A stretch of DNA of 64,000 bases from Aradus depressus (lineage: Eukaryota; Arthropoda; Insecta; Hemiptera; Aradidae), in NCBI GenBank assembly GCA_963662175.1, contig OY759216.1, positions 43,665,087 through 43,729,086 on the forward strand. The letters run 5' to 3'. Of this stretch, positions 55,791 through 64,000 are shown piece after piece. The stretch's first letter is position 1, and each line of letters begins with the position of its first letter. The notes beneath the pieces were generated by a model. It worked only from the letters and a program-made list of their open reading frames with translations. It ran no database searches and was not told the origin of the DNA. The translations under genes were made by a program, and so were the position numbers.

Positions 55791-56390
55791 TATGTTTTTT
55801 TTTAAGAAAAGTATTTCCAGTCTTAAACTATAAAGTTACCGGATTTTTGAGCACTGAAATCATTTATTTATTTATCACAAGTTTCCACAATATTTCGGCT
55901 TTTCTCCACATAGAAGCTGAGCTTGATTAACTTATATTTTGATTAGATCCACCGATTTACTGTTGAAAGTGGTGGTGAACGGAACTCAAACATCGTCAAA
56001 CCATTCTTACAAGTTCACACTCACTATACATGATAGCAACTAATCTTTGACAAACTTTAATTATATAAAATTTTGGTGTGATGTATGAAAGGGTAAGGCT
56101 GCCGGATAACCGGGTGATGAATAGTGGTGACGATCCGGATGATTGATGCCTGACACAAGAGGAGATGACAGGTGAACAATGAGCTAACGAGAAGCCGAGA
56201 CCAAGCCCTTCCCATCAGTAACTCACTGTCTCACTGGATCCTGTCTGGCAGCTATCCGTCGTGTTTCATAGGATATCACTATACTCGTAGGTCCACTTCA
56301 TACTGCCCTTCACATCGTCTTTCAGTACTTTCGCCAAGTAGTCTGCAGCAGAGATAGTGTCTCCCCTCCCATGCAAAATCACTGAGGATG
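55791..56390. other. Unassigned, with a coding-like minus frame
   Basis: On minus, 56274-56385 reads GRGDTISAADYLAKVLKDDV then KGSMKWTYEYSDIL and a stop. It looks coding-like in composition, but I recognise no family and no splice structure. A sine-like or gene-derived fragment is possible. Confidence 0.25.
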
Positions 56391-56395
56391 AACCA

Positions 56396-56510
56396 CTTCA
56401 TGGAGAAGCATAGCATTCCAAGGAATTTCTTTGAGACTCTGAGTGACGACGGTGCTACCTTGGATCCGCTGATCACCTTCCTCAAGGAGTCCCAAATATT
56501 CCATAAACGG
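56396..56510 (+). pseudogene. Second copy of the IPR-DDGA segment
   Basis: See 51719-51830. This copy starts ATG GAG AAG CAT and stays open through LKES, then enters unrelated sequence. Confidence 0.5.
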
Positions 56511-56530
56511 TAGCTCTTTTTGGTTATCAT

Positions 56531-57016
56531 GGAGTTGTCAACAAATTAGCTCTGTTCTGATCTCTTCCCATGTATGCTGTTGTACTCTGCCAACTTCATG
56601 TTCACTTGTCTTGTCTCTCACTCGATTAAAATTCAAAGTCAGGTTCATTCCATCAGCACTTCATTATTCATCAATTTTTATTTTACTTTTCTTCTATATT
56701 ATGAGGAGAATATTTCTTATTTTAGTCACTTTTTCTTTTTCTCATTCTTTTATTTTTATTTTTTAAAAATTATTATTATTGTATTTTTTAAAATTTTTTA
56801 CTAAAGATACTATTTTTTATTTATTTTTGTATTTTTCTTTTTTTTGTATTTCTTCTCTCTATACTATGTTAAATAATTTTTAACAGTTTGTACAGTCCTA
56901 GCTGACTGCTCCCCCTCCTACACTCAGACTCCGTCTTCTGGGAGGAGGTAGCCTATTTATCTTGTAATGTTTATCTTTTATTTCGTAATTATCTAAAGGC
57001 ATTAAAAAAAAAAAAA
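56531..57016 (+). mobile_element. LINE 3' end with poly(A)
   Basis: T-rich UTR, then actgctccccctcctacact, ctgggaggaggtagcctatt and aaaggcatt followed by 15 A; the ending style of I/R1-group LINEs. Reverse transcriptase not visible. Confidence 0.5.
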
Positions 57017-57873
57017 AATCAATTATATAGGTATGTGTAGAAAATAACAATATTTCATTTTTCGCTATTATTTTCATAATTCATAATAAAAATTTCTTAA
57101 TTTGTTTTGTCTTTTTACTTTAATTTTTTAATATTTAATTAATTATATATTTTTTTATTAGTATTTTTCATAAACCAAGTTTCAATATTATATAAGTATC
57201 GATATTAGGTTTGATTTTGGTTTAAACTATGATTATTTGTCAATCAACTAAAAAAAAAAAAAAAAACACTTCTGATCTCAAAACAAATGAACACTAAACA
57301 CCAGATAGATGTATTCCACTGGAGGCTGGCGACACGCCATTCGGATAGATCAGATTAGAAATTCAGCTCTGTCACACCAAATCATCCTGAAAATCTGAAC
57401 TGTTTTTCCTAACTTTTCACAGTAAGCTCATTTATTTATTTTATTTTTTTCTAAAAATATATAAAAAATTAGTGTATATTTTTAACTGAATAAATAAGCT
57501 TGATTCATAGATTGTTCACAGTTGTTTGCAGAAATAAATTTTCTTTCAACACATTTTTTTTTTATCCTGTTTTCATCTAAAATGAAGTTTACATAAATTA
57601 TACATTAACCAATTTATTTTGTATCTTATTAATATTCATGCAGATCCAAGTTTACATTCCGCGCGATAACCAACCTTATGGTAACCATCTTGAAATCAAT
57701 CTCCCCTCTTCATTATTTAAATCATGTTTATTAATTATTCACTTTGCCCAACAGCTAGGAGGATTGAGTTTCGTTAGTTAGTTATGCGGTGTCAGGCCCG
57801 GGACTAGGGAAACTGAACTTCTTGGTCATTCATTTCTTTGACAAAGTTATATTCCAACTGAAGTGTAAGTATA
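57017..57873. other. AT-rich stretch, no gene supported
   Basis: No recognised element. Confidence 0.35.
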
Positions 57874-57875
57874 TA

Positions 57876-58809
57876 CAGTAAAATCCGGTTATAACGATAT
57901 TCAAGGGACTAAGAAAAATACATCGTTATATCCGGAACCAAACTGTTAAACCTACATACAAATGTATGGGCTTGTTAGTGAAAAAAAAAGGTGTTTTACA
58001 ATGATTATAACGAGAAAGTTTACTATTAACTTTTTAAAATTTACTTACATACATTTGTAACTGTATACATAAATTATGTATACACATGATTACATATGTA
58101 TTAAATTTCCACAAAAAAAACAGTTATTTTAGTTTGCTTGCTTTTTTTTAAGTATACATTTTTGCTTACATGGTTATGAAGTTCCGAAGTCACGATCCCT
58201 ACGGAGGCAAAGGAAAGACTAATTTGAAACTAGGAATATACGCACTAGAAGGGAAGAAGGGAGTTCGAAGAAAATTCGACAAGGGGGAAATGGTAAGTTT
58301 GGAAATAGAATGACTCATTGCGCTCGGAAAGAGTAAACAAGAACCGTGATTAAAACCCTTTTCTATAATGTTCGTATTTTTCATCCGTTCAAAACTCATA
58401 CTGTTTTACCAAATTATGTATGTGGGCTGAGGGCACTTCTCTTCAGACAGCCAGACTCGACTGACGGGTCAGGTTAACTCAACAACATGGCCACAGTGAC
58501 CTCTACTGGCCGCTATACAAAGTACATGCACTTTACAAAAGGCGTCACCCCCTCCACATATACCCCATTGTCTTTATACAGTTTATTATACTTTCGGCCT
58601 TAACAATGCGTATGTACATACATATTATATCGTTATAACCGGAATGAAAAAACAACTTTTTCTTATGTTTTAGATAGTTTTATACGGAATATCGTTATAC
58701 ATAACATCGTTATATCCGGATTTATTTCTTCACTTTTAAATAGCAAACCAAACTAGATACGGGTTTTACATCGTTATTTCTGGACAATCGTTATAAAAGG
58801 ATTTTACTG
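57876..58809. mobile_element. pogo/Tigger-type element (934 bp) with TA duplication
   Basis: Ends cagtaaaatccggttataac and gttataaaaggattttactg are inverted copies, flanked by TA (57874-57875 and 58810-58811). Several internal catcgttatatccgg-like motifs repeat the end sequence (57921, 58628, 58705). No transposase ORF; non-autonomous. Confidence 0.88.
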
Positions 58810-59860
58810 TATATACTAGTGGAGAGCTGGGGAGGCGGGCTGGTTGAATAGTAGCGGTCCAGCGTTGCTTTAACTTGCTACTCCTCCCTGCCTTGAAGTT
58901 AGTTGGCAGGATGGTAGGTAGCACTTCATTGGCAACCCCATAGAAGTCAAGCTGCCATAACTCAACGGTTTTACACTAGATAGATTTACGTAGCTCAGAT
59001 TGCGATATAGTAGTTTTTTTCGCGTCTATCACTCCTAGACTTCAAACTATCCCAAAAACTCGCAAAAGCGCGTTGCCGACCTAGTCACTCAGACAAATGT
59101 CCATCTCAAAAACACTGATTTCTTACGTCTCTCACTCTTAATAGTAGATTATCGATAGATTCTTCCGATAGTTAGTAATTATATTATAAGTAATTTTTAT
59201 TTACTTTTTATATTAAACTCTATTTAAAGATACATAGCTATTCAATATAAAATTTGTAACGTATATTCTTCTAATGAAGAGATTCAGAATTTTTCTAAAA
59301 GATAATCTGAGGGGGTTTCACTGGAAATTGTTTTTAAAAAATCATGGCATAGAGAAGTTTTTTACTCATGTAGTGTTGTACATGTTTTCAACATTGATTC
59401 CTTCTTTGTTTTTCATTAATTTACAAAAATAAAGTTTTACTATGAAAATAAAGTTAGTATTAAATAAATGAACGAGTATTAAAGAAAGAATTTAAAAATA
59501 AATGTCCAATTAGTTAGTTGGAAAGGTAAATAGGGTTTTGTTCAGGTTTCAACTCTAGAGAGTAATTTTAAATTTATTTACAGGGGACCGAGTGTAATTG
59601 GAGTAAATTCAATGAGAGGGAGGTTTCGTGAATACATTTAAAATGTATTTATAACAAAAATAATGAGAGACGTTTGACCAGGAGACATTTGAGAGGGTAA
59701 TGTAAATATCCCCACCCCACCTAAGACTTCAAAGGAAAAATAAAAAAAAAAAGACTTCTATAATTGTTATTGTTATAAAAGGATTTATGAAATATTAACA
59801 AGGTCTGTTCTTGTGGACAAGGTCTGTTCCAAAAGTTATCATTGGTAGGCTTTTTAATAC
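58810..59860. other. Unassigned stretch
   Basis: No gene; no clear repeat. Confidence 0.3.
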
Positions 59861-59863
59861 TTT

Positions 59864-60095
59864 CCTAGCTATACAAAGTACACGGGTGGTTACGTCAGTG
59901 GTCAGAAATTCGATGTTGTGTTTTCAACGGAATTTCATGTTTTCCGATCCTCTGACTCCAAAAATAAATAAAGTCGTCGTTGAACCATGGGCAATGTAAC
60001 TTCCCCCCTCCGTCCAAAACCTTTCGATCGTTTGGAATAACAATTAATAGTTGACTTACAGAGGGGCCATTGGATCCTCATACTATATATATAAA
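59864..60095. repeat. Two Repeat A ends in opposite directions
   Basis: 59864-59960 is the left end on plus (agctatacaaagtacacggg, catgttttccgatcctctga). 59968-60095 is the right end on minus (gtcgtcgttgaaccatgggc, actatatatata). They meet within about 10 bp, head to tail of inverted copies. Confidence 0.8.
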
Positions 60096-61190
60096 TATAT
60101 ATTGTGACAGTTCGAGTAACCGTCCCATGTATTATTTGTATAGAAAGGGGGGGGTTGTGGAAAGACAACATGTTAATGATAGGAAAAAAGTCGATATATT
60201 TCTAATCAGTTCCATATCGACTGACGGCAGGATGAAAATACATTGTCAAATATAAGTTTCTTATGTGATTGAAAATAGTACTAATATAATTTTAATTATT
60301 AAAATAATAAATAATTCATAACAAATAAAAAAGATACAGGCATAAAATAAAGCAAGAAGATTTAGGTGGCAGTGATAAGAAGAGGATAGAGGGGACGTCA
60401 GCTGAAAAGAAAATGGAGAACAGTCTCTGATTGGAATCTCGACACGTAGTGTGTGGAAGATTTTCGACTCCAGGTGGACCACCTGTTTTTTGCTATACAG
60501 CAAATTTCAATTTTGATATCTAAATGTTACAGTAGTGCAGCATATTGGCAGAGGAGGGGTGGATACAACATCTCGTTGTATGGAGGCAGCCTAGACATTG
60601 TGGCTGAAATGGTCGATGGAGACGATATAACTGGATAAATGACCACATGGACATAGATGCACCTTTTTGAAGTACCCCGAAGAGAGCACGACTTCGGACA
60701 TCATGTTTGGATGAGTACACTCCAAATTTCATCATTAACTCTAAATAATTTCTAATATGCCTAAAATAATTCTTTAAATAATATATTTGTCTAATTTACC
60801 TATAAAATAAATTAAATTCGCAATAAAGAACAAACCGTGATAGTTATTAATTGTAACCATTGATACTCGCAACTCATTTTTATGTATGATATTTAATGTT
60901 AATTTTGATAAATATAATATTTTTCGCTTTTATTTGTTCTGTTTATCATCCGCTCCTTCAAAGAACCTTACGATTAGTAAAAGTCTGTGGACCCTGAGTT
61001 AAGAGAAATATGGTACAATTATTTTAAATTTTAAAATTACTCTGGTAATTTTAATGGCGCCCAAGAACACTTAGTTATACCGACCATTACAATATATAAA
61101 TATATATATTGGGCTTGTGTTTTACGCCTAGGGACCTAAGCATCCAGTGCTCTTATCCCTTCCCTGGAAGCGCTGGGCTTCCCCCTTATT
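60096..61190. other. Unassigned stretch
   Basis: Short ORFs on both strands at 60261-60735; no domain recognised. Confidence 0.3.
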
Positions 61191-61195
61191 TTGTT

Positions 61196-61612
61196 ACCTG
61201 TATCTTTATACTACCTAAACCAAGTCCTTCATGAAGTACTCTATCTTCCTGTTTCCTTAATGAACCTGAGAATGCTCCCGTGGTCGAATCTTCTAAAATC
61301 CTCCTCTGTGATTACATCTTTACCAAAGAGTGGAATCACGTTCGCGCATATCCTGAACAAATGCCCGACGTGTGCCGCCGACCTCTATCACAGGTTGGAC
61401 GGTTTACAGTGTGTATGTGTCTATTGAACGGACCGTGTCCTATGAGAACTTCAGTCAATTGTCGAAGCTCGTTCCTTTCGAGGTTCAGGATCCCATGCTT
61501 CAACACCTTGGACTCCCCTCCCAGGAACATCTTCGACTGTCTGCATGTGGTCATTCTCTCCATAAGATCCTTAGTCCACTTTTTAATCCCAGTTCTGTAT
61601 GACTCCCGAGAA
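61196..61612 (-). pseudogene. LINE C-terminal region after RNase H, frameshifted
   Basis: On minus the frame reads LMERMTTCRQSKMFLGG, then NELRQLTEVLIGHGPFNRHI, then HTVNRPTC. This is the ELRxLVxxLTGHxxLxxHLxxxGxxxxxxC tail typical of I/R1/jockey-group LINEs. In another frame it continues RICANVIPLF and DFRRFDHGSILRFIKETG, the usual last segment. The gene is broken by at least one frame change. Confidence 0.8.
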
Positions 61613-61614
61613 AT

Positions 61615-62130
61615 CCTCATACTTAATTTTATGTCAATATATTCATTACACCGGCAGTTATAATCATTTTTGAGGCGAGGCCACCTTTCCTTTGGCCAAT
61701 TTCGCTGAAAATTAATAGGTGCCATCTTTATGGGATTCTGAATTCAATTATAAAATTCCATATCGATACATTCATTACATAGACAGTTATTTGGGGCATA
61801 TACCTACGCATATGTAATTTGTGACGATATATTCATTATACATACACATGGATGCACAGGAAGAACATTTTTTTGAAGGGGTATAATTACTGCTGAATCA
61901 GCGGATATATCGATACAAAATTCTATATATAAAGCCAATTCCCAACCAATTTTCAAGAATAAGGGATTAGATAAGAGTGCCCAACTCAAAACCAATAACT
62001 GTCAATATTAACATGAAATTTAGTATGATGATTCAGAAGTTCATATTTTCAATGAAATCGGTAGATTGATTTCAGAGAGAGACCGAAAACTTTGTTGATT
62101 AATTCATGCTGGGGAAGTACATTGTCTTTT
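61615..62130. repeat. Repeat A, rearranged
   Basis: 61615-61770 is minus orientation (cattacaccggcagttataa; aaattaataggtgccatctt). 61985-62130 is plus (aatttagtatgatgattcag; ttcatgctggggaagtacat). The middle is decayed. Confidence 0.65.
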
Positions 62131-62515
62131 GGGTTTTTTGTTTCATATAAAACATTGCTGTAGTTGCCTCAGTGCTGGGCTCCGTGTTTTATATCTAGGC
62201 AGGTCTGGAGTGAGAAGGGAGCGGCAGGACAATGGGGAGATAGCGAGTCCTGAGTTATGACGCAGCTAAGTGACCCTTACAAGGGCGTGCTCTGACTTAC
62301 AATCCTGGAGATGGTCAGAAAAAACTTGGATAGCTTTTAGCGTTGGACAATTAGCAAGGGCTGGCACAATCATCTCATACCATCTCAAACACTCTCTACT
62401 CCTTCAACCAGTAAAAAGGAAAGAATTGTCTTTCTACAGAGGAGACAAATGAGACGTGGAGTCGCAAAATAGGTACTACATACAAAATGAAAATGAAATT
62501 TTATTTCACAATTAG
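62131..62515. other. Unassigned stretch of higher GC
   Basis: No domain in any frame. Confidence 0.3.
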
Positions 62516-62519
62516 TAAA

Positions 62520-62610
62520 ATGAAAATGTCGTCAGTGAATCACCATTTATGTACCCACCCAGAACGAATTAATCAGTTATATTTTTTCTCTCCCTCCAAA
62601 ACCAAGGGCG
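62520..62610 (-). repeat. Repeat A end, minus
   Basis: gtcgtcagtgaatcaccatt, cagaacgaattaatcagtta. Confidence 0.72.
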
Positions 62611-62710
62611 AAATCGAACTGCACCAATGGGATACCTGTTATTTTAAGTTGTCCTTGTTTATGATATTTAAATCTATTGAACTGCGCCAAACATCCTTTC
62701 TAACTCATAT

Positions 62711-63021
62711 TGTGAGGGCGCCAGTAGCTCAGTGGTATGCACGCTTGTCTTCTGAGCTTTGAGCTCAAGAATGTGGGTTCGAAATCCGATCGAGGCAAAA
62801 AGGGAGGTAAAATAAACTTAAGCACGCCATTGGATGGGACGTTAAGCGATGGTCCCGAGCCTGTAAGATGTCAGGTACTCGTTAAAGACCCTAGGGGAAT
62901 AAAAATTTAGGGTAGGCAAAATTTAGGACTCCCATAGTTGAGTCGGGCTCAACTCCACCAGAGCCCTCTGGTAGTAGGCGATATGACCTCGTAGTTAAAG
63001 CCCGGGCATGAGTCATAAAAC
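62711..63021 (+). mobile_element. SINE family 1 with 11-bp target duplication
   Basis: Full head (gcgccagtagctcagtggta; B box ggttcgaaatcc) to aaagcccgggcatgagtcat and aaaac. Flanked by ctaactcatat at 62700-62710 and 63022-63032. Confidence 0.92.
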
Positions 63022-63296
63022 CTAACTCATATCGAATTCCGCCAACTGAATTTTTGGTTTATATGATTTGTATTCTATTTGCTATCTGTTTGAGATTGGG
63101 CTTAATCTAATTCGCAAAATTCAGTTTTTTCGTTCTGACTGTGTTTATATTTTCTATTAATCCGATAGTCTAAGTCCTGTGATATATTATAAAAATGTGC
63201 GATATCGAGCTGAAGCAAATGAAAATATAATTGACATATTATATCGTTCATGTTGAGAAATACATTTTTTTTAAAATCCCGATTCTACTGAGATTT

Positions 63297-63583
63297 AGGT
63301 TAGGTTAGGTTTTATGACTCATGCCCGGGCTTTAACTACGAGGTTATATCGCCTACTACCAGAGCGCTCTTTCGTCACTCTGGTGGACATGAGCCCGACT
63401 CTACTGTGGGAGTCCTAAATTTTGCCTACCCTAAATTTTTATTCATCTAGGGTAGGGGTCTTTAACGAGTACCTGACATCGTACAGGCTCGGGACCAACG
63501 CTTAACGTTCCATCCGAAGGACGGCGTGCTTAAGTTTATTTTACCTCCCAGATAAAATAAACTAAGGACCTCGGTCGGGCTAC
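63297..63583 (-). mobile_element. SINE family 1 with TTAGG tail, joined to Repeat A
   Basis: Starts with ggttaggttaggttttatga (3' tail on minus). It ends abruptly at ctcggtcgggctac, where Repeat A sequence begins. Confidence 0.9.
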
Positions 63584-63584
63584 T

Positions 63585-63672
63585 ATTCCATCGGCAGTTA
63601 TTGGGGTTTTTGTGTTGAGCCCCCACTTGGATCCCTCTTTCCCTTCGGACACTTCCACTGAAAATTAATAAC
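63585..63672 (-). repeat. Repeat A internal module
   Basis: tccatcggcagttattgggg, ttgagcccccacttggatcc, ccactgaaaattaataac. Confidence 0.75.
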
Positions 63673-64000
63673 ACAGTACCATGTTTTCATTTCTTCATTC
63701 TTATTTTGTTTGCGGATAATTTTACAAATTTGTTAGGGGCCCTTACCGGATAAATATTAGTGCGGATGGTAGCACAATGATATAATTTTTATTTCCTCAT
63801 GGGAGATGTAAAGCTGCAAGTTGACTTTGTTCTTCTATGTCGGCCAGAGATGATGTTAGAGAAGCTGGTTTAGTCTTCACTGACTTATATATTTATATAT
63901 GATATGAACTGTTTCGAAAACCCTCCTCCTTGTTTCTAAGGCAGGGGGGGGGGTGGGGGGGGGGGGGGGGGGGGGCTCCCTCAAATATAACTTTTCTAGA
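63673..64000. other. Window end with long G runs
   Basis: G runs at 63944-63953 and 63955-63975, interrupted by one T. No gene seen. Confidence 0.5.

Noticed and set aside
61336..61725. 129-codon minus ORF as a host gene
   Set aside because: It is the C-terminal region of a LINE protein joined to Repeat A sequence, with a continuing frame after a shift.

Overview
This 64-kb window looks like gene-poor, AT-rich insect nuclear DNA. Two host genes can be recognised, both on the minus strand and both with spliceosomal introns. One is the front part of a CYP6-like cytochrome P450 (about 0.7-1.95 kb). The other is a complete-looking two-module pleiotrophin/midkine gene of the Miple type, with three coding exons at 9675-9889, 12707-12856 and 20817-20949. 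The P450 style, the arthropod non-LTR, mariner, pogo, hAT and Harbinger-like elements, and SINE tails made of CCTAA (complement of the common insect telomere unit TTAGG) all point to an insect. A hemipteran such as a planthopper is my guess from the P450, not something the sequence proves.

Layout. 0-2 kb: mariner remnant and the P450, whose visible exons do not splice in frame and whose heme-binding end is not in the window. 2-9 kb: nested transposons (a repeat with ggggcgtagcc ends, a Harbinger-like element with a LINE inside it, a hAT MITE with a perfect 8-bp target duplication, two SINE families). 9.7-21 kb: the Miple gene, whose two coding introns (2.8 and 8.0 kb) are filled with repeats, including two hAT elements with perfect 8-bp duplications. 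21-33 kb: LINE fragments, two large inverted repeats, a tandemly duplicated Penelope-like GIY-YIG remnant, SINEs and a jockey-like reverse transcriptase tail. 33-48 kb: an orphan endonuclease-like ORF, SINEs, many copies of one modular repeat, a pogo/Tigger end and a hAT transposase tail. 48-64 kb: more LINE 3' ends, a 760-bp inverted repeat with 362-bp arms, a 934-bp pogo-like element, an RNase-H-type LINE tail and SINEs.

The dominant feature is one interspersed family (called Repeat A here), seen more than twenty times on both strands. A full copy is about 580 bp. It has a short palindrome near each end (ctatac-aaa-gtatag and a cggtga/tcaccg hairpin) and diverged internal modules of about 135-145 bp. 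I recognise no transposase in it. This architecture resembles Helentron-associated (DINE/HINE-like) elements, and an endonuclease-like ORF at 33.4 kb could come from an autonomous relative; that link is inference.

I found no sign of prokaryotic operons, CRISPR arrays, rRNA or intact tRNA genes. Coordinates of termini with target duplications are exact by eye; edges of diverged repeats are approximate by 10-30 bp. No database search was possible.
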